DNA of 53,713 nucleotides from an uncultured Lachnospiraceae bacterium (GTDB lineage: Bacteria; Bacillota; Clostridia; Lachnospirales; Lachnospiraceae), in NCBI GenBank assembly GCA_910585715.1, contig CAJUEX010000008.1, positions 1-53,713 of the forward strand. The letters run 5' to 3'. Made by a program: the position numbers and the translations under genes. Below, piece after piece: positions 8,373 to 16,672 of the stretch; within the stretch, counting starts at the first letter, position 1; the number at the start of each line of letters is the position of its first letter. Below the pieces are notes generated by a model, which was given only the letters and a program-made list of their open reading frames with translations, ran no database searches and was not told the origin of the DNA.

Positions 8373-10292
8373 ATGGTACAAAACAAAAAAAATGAAAATA
8401 ATGTTTTTGTTTCTGAGTATGACGAGTATTTATTTACACAGGGAAATCACTATGAAATTTATGAAAAATTAGGCGCTCATAAGGCAGTGGTAGACGGAGC
8501 GGAAGGAGTATACTTTGCAGTCTGGGCTCCCGGTGCCGTGTATGTGAATGTGGCAGGCTCCTTTAATGATTGGGACATTTACAGGCATAATATGAAAAAA
8601 CTGCCAATCAGCGGTATTTTTGAACTGTTTATTCCGGGAGTGCAGGAAAATGACTTATACAAATATGTAATAACCACTAAGGATAACCGTAAGCTTTATA
8701 AAGCGGACCCTTTTGCAAATTATTCCGAATTAAGACCGGGAAATGCCTCGAAAGTAACGGATATTACCGGATTTAAATGGACGGATAGCAGCTGGCAGAG
8801 TGAAAAAGCAACAAAAGACTGGAATAAAGAGCCGGTAGCTATTTACGAATGCCACATCGGTTCCTGGATGAAGCATCCCGCTTCCCGGGAGGAGGATTCC
8901 TTTTATAACTATAAGCTTTTTGCAGACCGTATCGTTGAGTACCTGAAAGAAATGAAGTATACCCATGTGGAGCTTATGGGAATTGCAGAGTATCCCTTTG
9001 ACGGATCATGGGGTTATCAGGTAACCGGTTATTATGCGCCTACTTCCAGATATGGCTCTCCAAAGGATTTTATGTATCTTGTAAATACGTTACACAAAAA
9101 TAAAATAGGCGTTATTTTGGACTGGGTACCCGCCCATTTTCCAAGAGATGAATTTGGTCTCAGCGAATTTGACGGCACCTGCCTCTTTGAACATCCCGAC
9201 AAGCGAAAAGGAGAACATCCTGACTGGGGTACTAAGATTTTTAATTATGAAAAAACAGAAGTGGTAAACTTCCTCATTGCCAATGCCCTTTACTGGGTAA
9301 AGGAATATCATATTGACGGCTTGAGGGTGGACGCAGTTGCCTCCATGCTTTATTTAGACTATGGAAAGAGAGACGGACAATGGGTTGCAAACAAGTACGG
9401 CGACAATAAAAATATTGAAGCAATTGAATTTTTCCGCCATTTAAATTCCATTGTCCCCAAAAGATTTCCGGGCACCATGATAATTGCAGAAGAGTCCACT
9501 GCATGGCCTAAGGTGACGAAACCGGCAGAGGAAGGTGGTCTGGGCTTTACCTTTAAATGGAATATGGGCTGGATGCATGATTTTTGCGATTATATGAAGC
9601 TGGACCCGATTTTCAGGAAAGACAACTATTACAAGATGACATTTGCGATGAGTTATAACAGTGCTGAAAACTATATTTTATCTCTTTCCCATGATGAGGT
9701 GGTGCACTTAAAATGCTCCATGTTAAATAAAATGCCGGGCTTTATGGTGGATAAGTATGCCAATTTAAGAGCTGGTTACACTTATATGTTCACCCATGCC
9801 GGCAAAAAGCTTCTCTTTATGGGACAGGATTTTGCTCAGGAGTGTGAATGGAGCGAAGCAAGGGAACTGGAATGGCATTGTCTGGGGGATCCTCTTCATT
9901 CCGGAATGAAAAATTATGTGAGAAGGCTTCTTGAAATATACCGTCAGTATCCATGCCTGTATGAAATAGATAATGACTGGGCGGGCTTTGAATGGATAGA
10001 AGCTGATGATTTGGAAAACAGCACCTACAGCTATTTCAGAAAAGCATCCAACGGAAAGAACAACATATTAGTAATATTGAATATGACTCCGGTGGAAAGA
10101 AAAGCTTTTAAAGTAGGCGTGCCCAAAAAGAAAAAATACAAGCTGCTTTTAAACAGCGATGCTAAAGAATTTGGCGGAAACGGGGCGGAGATACCAAAAG
10201 AAATCGCTGCCAAAAAGGAAGAGTCAAGCGGAAGGGATTATTCCATCACCTTTGACTTACCTCCTTACGGTGCGCTTTTGTTCACGTTTTAG
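8373..10292 (+). CDS. glgB: 1,4-alpha-glucan branching enzyme
   Basis: The enzyme (639 residues, GH13) transfers alpha-1,4 glucan segments to form alpha-1,6 branches in glycogen. An N-terminal CBM48-like domain (VYFAVWAPGAVYVNVAGSFN) is followed by the catalytic barrel with DGSWGYQVTGYYAPTSRYG, DWVPAHF, nucleophile Asp in DGLRVDAV, acid/base Glu in IIAEES and the third acid in LSHDEVVH. The ATG at 8373 is preferred, with GAGAGAGGGA upstream; a GTG at 8355 would place that site inside the gene. No other glycogen genes are adjacent; the partner is the degenerate-AAA protein upstream, an unusual pairing. A terminator follows. Confidence 0.95.
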   Translation: MVQNKKNENNVFVSEYDEYLFTQGNHYEIYEKLGAHKAVVDGAEGVYFAVWAPGAVYVNVAGSFNDWDIYRHNMKKLPISGIFELFIPGVQENDLYKYVITTKDNRKLYKADPFANYSELRPGNASKVTDITGFKWTDSSWQSEKATKDWNKEPVAIYECHIGSWMKHPASREEDSFYNYKLFADRIVEYLKEMKYTHVELMGIAEYPFDGSWGYQVTGYYAPTSRYGSPKDFMYLVNTLHKNKIGVILDWVPAHFPRDEFGLSEFDGTCLFEHPDKRKGEHPDWGTKIFNYEKTEVVNFLIANALYWVKEYHIDGLRVDAVASMLYLDYGKRDGQWVANKYGDNKNIEAIEFFRHLNSIVPKRFPGTMIIAEESTAWPKVTKPAEEGGLGFTFKWNMGWMHDFCDYMKLDPIFRKDNYYKMTFAMSYNSAENYILSLSHDEVVHLKCSMLNKMPGFMVDKYANLRAGYTYMFTHAGKKLLFMGQDFAQECEWSEARELEWHCLGDPLHSGMKNYVRRLLEIYRQYPCLYEIDNDWAGFEWIEADDLENSTYSYFRKASNGKNNILVILNMTPVERKAFKVGVPKKKKYKLLLNSDAKEFGGNGAEIPKEIAAKKEESSGRDYSITFDLPPYGALLFTF

Positions 10293-10319
10293 CATTTTAT
10301 GATAAACTGGAAAAAAGAA

Positions 10320-10377
10320 GAGCTGGAAGCCAATGAATGTGCTCGTACATTAGTCATTGGCTCCCAGCTTGTTTTTT
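10320..10377 (+). terminator. Rho-independent terminator after glgB
   Basis: GAGCTGG-AGCCAATGA (10320-10335) pairs with TCATTGGCT-CCAGCT (10354-10369), with one mismatch between the two helices, and is followed by GTTTTTT. Confidence 0.9.
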
Positions 10378-10656
10378 ATATTTCCGTATACTCTATATCT
10401 GCTGCTTTGTCATTAGTTTTTGTACCAGCTCATGATTGCTTTTTTCCGGACAGCGGGCAGGCTGTTAAGGAAAGGCGCCGTCAAAAACAATGCATGGAAT
10501 CCGCTCTTATCTCTCTAATGCTGTTTAGTTTCAGTTTGTACGGTTTTCTGTATAAGCTGTATAAGAATATATTGAAGGATATTTGAAGGAGAGAGGGGTG
10601 GGGGCTGAAAATGATGGTTGGAACAATTAGTGTTTTCAGGAATTTGGTGGAGGCGG
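10378..10656 (+). other. Intergenic region with a doubtful small ORF
   Basis: Between the glgB terminator and the flagellar promoter, a reading frame ends at 10586 with a hydrophobic segment (SALISLMLFSFSLYGFLYKLY). Its longest form would start upstream and read through the terminator hairpin. A 30-residue form from the ATG at 10494 has no ribosome site. It could be the remnant of a small membrane protein; I do not claim a gene. Confidence 0.25.
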
Positions 10657-10684
10657 TTAAGAATCGTGTATAATCTGCCGAAAT
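10657..10684 (+). promoter_or_regulatory. Sigma-28 (SigD/FliA)-type flagellar promoter
   Basis: TTAA (10657-10660), a 16-bp spacer and GCCGAAAT (10677-10684) match the motility sigma consensus TAAA-N15-GCCGATAT. It precedes the large repeat protein, flagellin and fliS, which lie on one strand without another visible promoter. A hairpin (AATAAAAG 10682-10689 with CTTTTATT 10710-10717) lies at the start of the transcript. Confidence 0.75.
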
Positions 10685-10775
10685 AAAAGGTGAATATTCA
10701 ATTATTTATCTTTTATTCTGGCATAAGACGTCAGGAAAAAGCAGAAAGGCAAAATGCGCTACATGGAGAGTTGAC

Positions 10776-13700
10776 ATGAAGGTAAATTTAGAGGGAATGA
10801 ATCAAAATCAAAATGTAGACAACAGTAAAATTACATACAGCGCTCCCTATACCCCCAGGATGCGGGCTCAAAAGGGATTTCGTTTAGACATTTCTGGTAC
10901 TGTTATGGATAACAAGGCTTATGGAGGTCAGGGAAAGACCACAGAAGATGTTATGAAAGAAGCTGCGAATATGGATATTACCAATATACGCAACTACATG
11001 GCCATAATGTCTAATTCTATGTCCGGGGAAGATTTTTCCAATCTGATGAAGGAAGGCTTTCATCCCGGCAGCGTGGACGTGGAGACGATTGTTACTGTTG
11101 TAGACCAGATAAAGGCGAAGCTTGCGGAGGCAGGAATTGAGATTGCCGGTTATACGGATGACATCAGCATGGATAAGCTGAAAAAGATTACCGGAAATGC
11201 CGGCTATGCTATTTCCATTGCCCAAAAGTTCAGCCAGTATGATGTGCCTGTTACAAAGGAAAACGTGACAGAAGCAATGAAGGAGTTTGAAAAGGCAGGA
11301 AAGATACAGGAGCTAAGCGATGGCGCCATAAAATATATGGTTACAAATGGAAAAGAGCCCACCATTGATAATTTGTACAGGGCTCAGTTCAGCGCCGCTA
11401 AAAACGGAGACATACAGGGAACAGGATATTTTGAAGATGATTTTACCGGATATTACAGCAAAAAGGCAGACGACATACACTTTGAGCGGCTTCAGGAACA
11501 GATGGAAAAAGTCATCCAGGACGCAGGGCTTGTAGTATATAAGGAGACAGTCAATCAGGCTAAATGGCTGGTGGAAAAGGGAATTCCTTTAACAAAGGAT
11601 AACCTGCTTTTATTAAATGAGTTAAAAGAAATTTCTTTTCCAAAGGAACCGGAAGATATCATTAATTCCATAGCTTCAGCTTTATCGGAAGGAAAGCAGG
11701 CAAAAGATGCCTTGTTGTCCAATAAGGAAAGTGCTCTGGAGCAGGCGGTTTCCCTGAAAGAGGCAGTAGATGCCGTTACAGAGGAAGCTGTGGAAAAGGT
11801 TTATGCAGAAGGAAAAACCTTTACCATCAAAAATCTCAGCAAAGCAATGATAGAGATTTCCTTATCCGCCACTACTCCCGGCATGACATATGAAAGAAAA
11901 AATCAGGAAAGCCAGGCGCTAGTCACTGCCAAAAGGCAGTTAGAAGAAATCAGGCTGCGGATGACGGTGGATGCCAACTATAAGCTGTTAAAAAGCGGAT
12001 TTGCCATTGAGACTACAGAGCTTGAGCAGGTGGTAGAAAAGCTGAAACAGCAGGAGGAAGCAGAACAAAAGGTGTTATTTGGTCAGGGAGAAGAGGTTGC
12101 TTTTGGAGAAAGAGCTTCCCTTTACAAAGAGGTAACTCAAAAAGTAACAGCCATTCAAGACATGCCCGCCGCTGTTGTGGGGAAGGTTGCTTTTACCCGT
12201 TCTGTATTTACTCTGAATTATGTACATACACAAGGTACAGTATTAAAAAATGCTTATGAAAGCGCAGGAAAAAGCTATGAAGCGCTGATGACGGCTCCAA
12301 GAGGAGATCTGGGGGATTCCATCCAAAAGGCATTTGGCAGAATCAGGGTGCTGTTAGAGGACCTGAATATGGAATACAACGATGCCAATGCGAAGGCAGT
12401 CCGTATTTTAGGATATAACCAGATGGAGATTACCGAAGAAAACATAAATGCTGTCAAAAATGCGGAAGAAGCGCTTACCAGAGTGGTTCGTAAAATGACG
12501 CCGGCAGCAGTGCTTCAAATGATCAGGGAAGATGTAAATCCACTGAATATGAACGTGGAACAATTATATGATTATCTGAAAGAAAAAGAGTCTGAGCCTT
12601 CCGAACAGATGGAGAAATACAGCAAATATCTGTATAAGCTGGAAAAGAGCAATGGGATTTCAGAGGATGAAAGAAATGCTTATATCGGAATATACAGACT
12701 GTTCCGCCAGATTGAAAAGGGTGACGGGGCTGCCATCGGAAGCCTGCTGCAGTCAGGAAGGGATTTGTCCCTGTCAAATCTTCTGGAAGAAACAAGAATA
12801 CGAAAACGCGGCAGTTTTCAGGCTGTCATTGATGATGATTTCGGCGGGCTGTCCGCTTTAAATGAAAAGGGAGCTTCCATATCAGAGCAGATACAGGGAT
12901 ATTACAAAAAGAAAGCGGACCATATTTTTGAAGAGCTTTCTCCGGAAAAGCTTCGCATGGTTGACTTTACGGGAGACACTACCTTAGAGCAGTTGGATGA
13001 GATTTTAAGAACAAAATCAGAGGATGTTCTTTTAGAAAAAGAATACCTGAAGGAACAGCTGGATGATATGCGGAGAATCCGCAAGGTAGGGGATCAGGTC
13101 ATTGAAGACCTGCTGGAATACGGTCAGGATATTTCTCCGGATAACCTGTTAGCAGCGGATTACCTTATGAATTATAAGGGCGCAACATTTAAACAGATTG
13201 CTTCCTATGCAAAGAAAAATGACAGAAATACCAATCGTGCCACAACCAGCGAGCAGACGCTGACTGCCCGCTTAGAGAATGATATAGGCATGATAAAGGA
13301 AGCCATGACGGATAAGGAAGCCATGGAACAGGCATATGACAGGTTTATAGAAACCACAGAGGACATATTGGAAAACAGCTCTTTTGAAGAAGGAGCTGCA
13401 GCTATAGATGTAAAGAGCATGGCTATCTTTTCCAAACAGTTAAGGCTGTTAAAGCATATGGCAAAGGAAGAAAATTATCAGGTGCCCGTATCCATAGGCG
13501 GCGAAATTACCTCTATCCACGTGAAAATTCTCAGGAATAAAGGAGAAAAAGGAAAAGTAACCGCTTCTCTGGAAACAGAAAGGCTGGGAAAGGTAGAGGC
13601 TTGTCTGGAAGCAGAGCAGGGCAGGATTTCCGGATATGTGGCATGCAGCTCCGGAGAAGGCTTTGAAATATTGAAGGCTCAGGAGCCGGGGCTGCAGGAA

Positions 13701-13865
13701 AAGTTTTTAACAGAAACGGAAAAACAGGCAGAGGTTCAGATAATTTATGAAAGGCATACGGATGTGGAAGGCTTTTCACACAAAAAGGAAACCGATACAG
13801 CCATATCCACAAAAGAACTGTATCATGCCGCAAAAGCTTTTATTGAATTTATTGAAACATGTTAA
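10776..13865 (+). CDS. Large flagellar-operon repeat protein with FliK-like C-terminus
   Basis: I do not recognise a named family with certainty; DUF6240-type proteins of Lachnospiraceae are a possible match. The 1029-residue protein is mostly helical, without a signal peptide or membrane segments. A short motif recurs at least six times, with spacing that varies: VPVTKENV, IPLTKDNL, FTIKNL, ITEENI, LSLSNL and ISPDNL, each after a Gly or Tyr and a helix. The last 110 residues change to beta-rich text (VSIGGEITSIHVKIL, GKVTASLETERLGKVEACL, GRISGYVAC), which resembles the hook-length control FliK C-terminal domain. It sits behind a sigma-28 promoter and directly before flagellin, 33 bp apart. 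I infer an exported or chaperone-like flagellar role. The AUG lies five bases after a GAG AGT ribosome site. Confidence 0.7.
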   Translation: MKVNLEGMNQNQNVDNSKITYSAPYTPRMRAQKGFRLDISGTVMDNKAYGGQGKTTEDVMKEAANMDITNIRNYMAIMSNSMSGEDFSNLMKEGFHPGSVDVETIVTVVDQIKAKLAEAGIEIAGYTDDISMDKLKKITGNAGYAISIAQKFSQYDVPVTKENVTEAMKEFEKAGKIQELSDGAIKYMVTNGKEPTIDNLYRAQFSAAKNGDIQGTGYFEDDFTGYYSKKADDIHFERLQEQMEKVIQDAGLVVYKETVNQAKWLVEKGIPLTKDNLLLLNELKEISFPKEPEDIINSIASALSEGKQAKDALLSNKESALEQAVSLKEAVDAVTEEAVEKVYAEGKTFTIKNLSKAMIEISLSATTPGMTYERKNQESQALVTAKRQLEEIRLRMTVDANYKLLKSGFAIETTELEQVVEKLKQQEEAEQKVLFGQGEEVAFGERASLYKEVTQKVTAIQDMPAAVVGKVAFTRSVFTLNYVHTQGTVLKNAYESAGKSYEALMTAPRGDLGDSIQKAFGRIRVLLEDLNMEYNDANAKAVRILGYNQMEITEENINAVKNAEEALTRVVRKMTPAAVLQMIREDVNPLNMNVEQLYDYLKEKESEPSEQMEKYSKYLYKLEKSNGISEDERNAYIGIYRLFRQIEKGDGAAIGSLLQSGRDLSLSNLLEETRIRKRGSFQAVIDDDFGGLSALNEKGASISEQIQGYYKKKADHIFEELSPEKLRMVDFTGDTTLEQLDEILRTKSEDVLLEKEYLKEQLDDMRRIRKVGDQVIEDLLEYGQDISPDNLLAADYLMNYKGATFKQIASYAKKNDRNTNRATTSEQTLTARLENDIGMIKEAMTDKEAMEQAYDRFIETTEDILENSSFEEGAAAIDVKSMAIFSKQLRLLKHMAKEENYQVPVSIGGEITSIHVKILRNKGEKGKVTASLETERLGKVEACLEAEQGRISGYVACSSGEGFEILKAQEPGLQEKFLTETEKQAEVQIIYERHTDVEGFSHKKETDTAISTKELYHAAKAFIEFIETC

Positions 13866-13898
13866 CATACATTATGCAAATAAAAGGAAGGTGCTTTT

Positions 13899-15026
13899 AT
13901 GAAAGTTAATTACAATTTACAGGCGATTATCGCCAATAAATCTCTTAGTACAAGTGAAAATAATCTTGCTGTTTCCAGTTCCCGTTTATCTTCGGGCTTT
14001 AAGATTAATGAGGCAAAGGATAATCCTTCGGGAATTGCCATTGCCAAGAGAATGAACGCACAGTTAAAGGGATTGGAAAAGGCAAGGCAGAATGCCACCG
14101 ACGGTATTTCTGTAATTCAGACGGCAGAGGGAGCTTTATCCGAAATTCAGGAAATGATTCAAAGAATGAGCGAGCTGTCTGTAAAAGCTACAACCGGAAC
14201 TCTGGTAGATGGTGACCGGGATTTGGTTATGGAAGAGGTTTCCAAGTTAAGGGATGAAATAGAAAGAGTAGCTGCAACTACTGACTTTAACGGACAAAAG
14301 CTGTTAAATGGAGAATGTGATTTAAAAGGTTACACAAGTGAACCGGGAGCCGATATAGAATATTATTCTGACGATATTCCTTTAGGAAGATATGCTTTGT
14401 CTATTTCACCTGTATTTGATGCAGACGGCAATTTAACAGATGCCACATCAGTGAATTTTGGCGCTGCCGGACCGGCAGGGGATGAACTTCATTTTGATGC
14501 TGCCTGTGTTACAAAAATAAAAGGAAAGACTGTAACGATAATAGACGCATTGCAAAATGAGGTGAGGATTTCCATTGATCAGAATACATTTGCCGGTGCA
14601 GGAACAGCCATGACTTTGGATTTAACCGGAATCGGCGCTATGCGTTTCCAGATTGGAGCCAATGAAGGGCAGGTTCTTCCAATACGGATTCCTGCTATTA
14701 CCCTGTCCAATATGGACATGGAAACACTGGATGTTTCAACTGCTGAAAATGCCTCTAAAGCAATTGCACAGTTAGCAAATGCTAATGACTATATTTCTGC
14801 TGTCCGTTCCAGATTAGGCGCTTATCAAAACCGTCTGGAGCATACAGAAACAAATCTGGATTCATCAAGTGAAAGCGTTACTGCAGCATATTCCAGCATT
14901 ATGGATGTGAATATGGCAACTGAGATGACAGAGTATACGAAGCTTCAGGTATTGACTCAGGCAGGCACTTCCATGTTAGCACAGGCAAACGAAAGACCTC
15001 AGCAGATTTTGCAACTGTTACAGTAA
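13899..15026 (+). CDS. fliC: Flagellin
   Basis: The 375-residue filament subunit has the conserved D0/D1 ends: N-terminal SSRLSSGFKINEAKDNPSG and DGISVIQTAEGALSEI, and C-terminal AYSSIMDVNMATEMTEYTK ending in QANERPQQILQLLQ. Residues from about 140 to 260 form a divergent central domain that is surface exposed in other flagellins. The protein is exported through the flagellar type III apparatus. AAGGAAGGTG is placed well before the ATG. The gene follows the repeat protein by 33 bp without a visible promoter and is followed by fliS, its chaperone. Confidence 0.95.
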   Translation: MKVNYNLQAIIANKSLSTSENNLAVSSSRLSSGFKINEAKDNPSGIAIAKRMNAQLKGLEKARQNATDGISVIQTAEGALSEIQEMIQRMSELSVKATTGTLVDGDRDLVMEEVSKLRDEIERVAATTDFNGQKLLNGECDLKGYTSEPGADIEYYSDDIPLGRYALSISPVFDADGNLTDATSVNFGAAGPAGDELHFDAACVTKIKGKTVTIIDALQNEVRISIDQNTFAGAGTAMTLDLTGIGAMRFQIGANEGQVLPIRIPAITLSNMDMETLDVSTAENASKAIAQLANANDYISAVRSRLGAYQNRLEHTETNLDSSSESVTAAYSSIMDVNMATEMTEYTKLQVLTQAGTSMLAQANERPQQILQLLQ

Positions 15027-15028
15027 CT

Positions 15029-15092
15029 GCTGTCAGGCTGTATGTTAGCGAAAAGTAACCGCTGTCAGGCTGTATATTAGCTGAAGGTAACC
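15029..15092 (+). repeat. Tandem 32-bp direct repeat between flagellin and fliS
   Basis: GCTGTCAGGCTGTATGTTAG (15029-15048 plus 12 more bases) is followed immediately by a second copy at 15061-15092 with a few substitutions (TGTATATTAG, CTGAAGGTAACC). The second copy runs up to the fliS ribosome site (GGAGG at 15093). The duplication may set the spacing or stability of the intercistronic RNA. Confidence 0.8.
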
Positions 15093-15104
15093 GGAGGTCG
15101 GAAT

Positions 15105-15581
15105 ATGAATGATGAGTTAAAGCAGCAGTATAAGCTGCGTATCACAAGCGCCAATAAGACCCAATTAGTAGTCATCCTGTACGAAATGTTTTTACAGTAT
15201 ATGGAGGAAGCAAAAGAAGCCTATAAAAAAGAGAATGTGAAAGACTTTAAAGATGCAATCCGGTATGCCAGAGGATGTGTAAAAGAACTGATGCAGTCTC
15301 TGAACTTTGAATATAACCCTGCAAAAGAACTGATGCAGTTATATGTGTATGTAAACAAGGAGCTTGTCCATGCAGATGTGCAAAACAAAACAGAGCCCTT
15401 AGAGAACAGTATTGCAGTCATGAAAGAGCTTTGGGAGGCATATAACCGGATAAGCAGCATGGACCAGTCTCCGGCTGTTATGGAAAATTCCCAAAAGGTT
15501 TATGCAGGGCTTACCTATGGGCGCGGTAATTTAGTGGAAAACCTGAATCAGGTCGGTGAAAATAGAGGATTTTTGGTTTGA
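15105..15581 (+). CDS. fliS: Flagellar export chaperone FliS-like
   Basis: The 158-residue helical protein matches FliS, which binds the flagellin C-terminus in the cytosol and prevents premature polymerisation. Typical features are the N-terminal YKLRITSANKTQLVVILYEM, the amphipathic helix EEAKEAYKKENVKDF and LNFEYNPAKELMQLYVYVNKEL. It is slightly longer than the usual 125-135 residues, with a C-terminal tail NLVENLNQVGENRGFLV. The start has a ribosome site (CCGGAGGTCGG). Its last 51 bases overlap the opposite-strand YaaL-like gene. Confidence 0.85.
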   Translation: MNDELKQQYKLRITSANKTQLVVILYEMFLQYMEEAKEAYKKENVKDFKDAIRYARGCVKELMQSLNFEYNPAKELMQLYVYVNKELVHADVQNKTEPLENSIAVMKELWEAYNRISSMDQSPAVMENSQKVYAGLTYGRGNLVENLNQVGENRGFLV

Positions 15582-15806
15582 TTCTTCAGGCAGCAGATTT
15601 AATTTTGCTGCCTGTTCCAATAAATACTTATATCGTTTTAAACTGGAATTTACTTCATAAATATAGCAGTCAATTAAATCAGGCTCTGTTACGTTGTCAA
15701 AGTTAGAATAGGCACATTCCAGAGCAAATTTTGTCTTATCGATATCATCTAAAAGCTGTAAACGTTCTTTCTTTTTTTCAATGTCCGCTGCCCCTCCCGT
15801 TTTCAT
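15531..15806 (-). CDS. YaaL-like DUF2508 protein
   Basis: The small helical protein of 91 residues has the DUF2508/YaaL pattern: a charged N-terminus, then DIDKTKFALECAYSNFDNV, the strongly typical LIDCYIYEVNSS and RYKYLLEQAAK. Function unknown. In Bacillus yaaL lies between recR and bofA; here a bofA-like gene is also next to it but on the other strand, with a hairpin repeat in between. The ATG at 15806 has GGAAAGGTG six bases upstream; a GTG nine bases earlier is less well placed. Its 3' end overlaps fliS by 51 bp antisense. Confidence 0.8.
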   Translation of the reverse strand: MKTGGAADIEKKKERLQLLDDIDKTKFALECAYSNFDNVTEPDLIDCYIYEVNSSLKRYKYLLEQAAKLNLLPEESNQKSSIFTDLIQVFH

Positions 15807-15823
15807 ATCCGTCACCTTTCCAT

Positions 15824-16040
15824 AACAGTTCAGACAGAAGTTCCCCCACAGGAATCGAAATGGGGGGTTGGCAGAACATGATTTCTAAAGGAGTCCTTAT
15901 AAAAACGCCAGCGCTTGGCGAGGTATTTTCGAGCTTAGCACTGCTGCGTTTTTATCAGAGCGGAAGCGTGACGACGTAGAAATCATGTTCTGCCAAGCTT
16001 CCATTCCGATTCCTGTGGGGGAGCTGCTGTCTGAACTGTT
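15824..16040. repeat. Hairpin repeat element, copy 1
   Basis: The ends AACAGTTCAGACAG (15824) and CTGTCTGAACTGTT (to 16040) are perfect inverted repeats, and further arm segments pair with interruptions (CCACAGGAATCG.. with ..CGATTCCTGTGG-type text; TTGGCAGAACATGATTTCTA with its complement). The shared core runs from TTTCTAAAGGAGTCC through CGCCAGCGCTTGGCGAGG and CGAGCTTAGCACTGCTGCG to GACGTAGAAA. Same family and orientation as copy 3; copies 2, 4, 5 and 6 have the opposite orientation. It lies between the YaaL-like gene and bofA. Confidence 0.85.
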
Positions 16041-16097
16041 ACACCTTTCCTATATTTTCCTTTTTAGTAAGTATAGTCACAACCTGAAAAAAATATT

Positions 16098-16125
16098 CAT
16101 ATTAATTTCCGCTTAACCATATAAT
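16098..16125 (+). promoter_or_regulatory. Sigma-E-like (mother-cell sporulation) promoter of bofA
   Basis: CATATT (16098-16103), a 14-bp spacer and CATATAAT (16118-16125) fit the sigma-E pattern (ATATT, 13-15 bp, CATACAAT) better than the sigma-A pattern. It is 35 bp upstream of bofA, a gene expected to act in the mother cell. Confidence 0.55.
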
Positions 16126-16159
16126 GTAAAAAAATCAGATACAAGCAGGCAGGAAAAAT

Positions 16160-16429
16160 ATGAAAATGGAAGAAATCTGGGGCGCCTGTGCCATTATACT
16201 TGTATGTATTCTGGTGCTTGCCATTTTGTTTTTTAAAAATAAGCTGGAGGTCATTATGGGATTTTTTATGAGGGGAGTCATTGGCGGGCTTGCAATATAT
16301 GGCATAAACCAATTATTATTATCCTTTGGGATTTCGCAGGGGGTGGGCATTAATCCTCTTACCTTATTGACAAGCGCAATCCTAGGAATACCGGGGGTTT
16401 GCGTGCTGTTCGCGCTTATATTTATATGA
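16160..16429 (+). CDS. bofA: BofA-family pro-sigma-K processing inhibitor
   Basis: The 89-residue membrane protein has one N-terminal transmembrane helix (ACAIILVCILVLAILFF), a second hydrophobic stretch and the BofA hallmark GVGINPLTLLTSAILGIPGV near the C-terminus. In Bacillus BofA sits in the forespore outer membrane and holds back the SpoIVFB protease; in Clostridia its exact role is less clear. The ribosome site AGGA lies five bases before ATG 16160; an ATG two codons later is also possible. Confidence 0.85.
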   Translation: MKMEEIWGACAIILVCILVLAILFFKNKLEVIMGFFMRGVIGGLAIYGINQLLLSFGISQGVGINPLTLLTSAILGIPGVCVLFALIFI

Positions 16430-16476
16430 TTTATTGTAACTTTTTCACAAAAAAATATTTATTTCTCAAAAAGCTA

Positions 16477-16505
16477 TGGACAAGTAACAACACATGCTTT
16501 ATAAT
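16477..16505 (+). promoter_or_regulatory. Promoter of the tad pilus operon
   Basis: TGGACA (16477-16482), a 17-bp spacer and a perfect TATAAT (16500-16505). A 125-base leader follows, with a small GTCC/GGAC hairpin shortly before the first tad gene. Confidence 0.65.
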
Positions 16506-16672
16506 CCATTTTACAAGTCAGTCAGACAACAGACTACATATTACACATTCATATCTATTGTGTCAGTTCAGGCAATCTATTTAGCATGAACGTCCATTTT
16601 CGGACAACTTTCCCAAGACAGAAATTTGACAAGGAGGAATGATACATTTACTATTTTTTAAGTTGTTTTTTA

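Noticed and set aside
10299..10586. 95-codon open frame after glgB
   Set aside because: Starts within a few bases of the glgB stop and reads through a strong terminator hairpin; only its end has a membrane-like stretch, so I left it as doubtful.
15731..15979. 82-codon open frame through hairpin copy 1, and the similar minus-strand frame at 52890-53093
   Set aside because: Both share the peptide SLALLRFYQSG only because they cross the same repeat core; no start signals.
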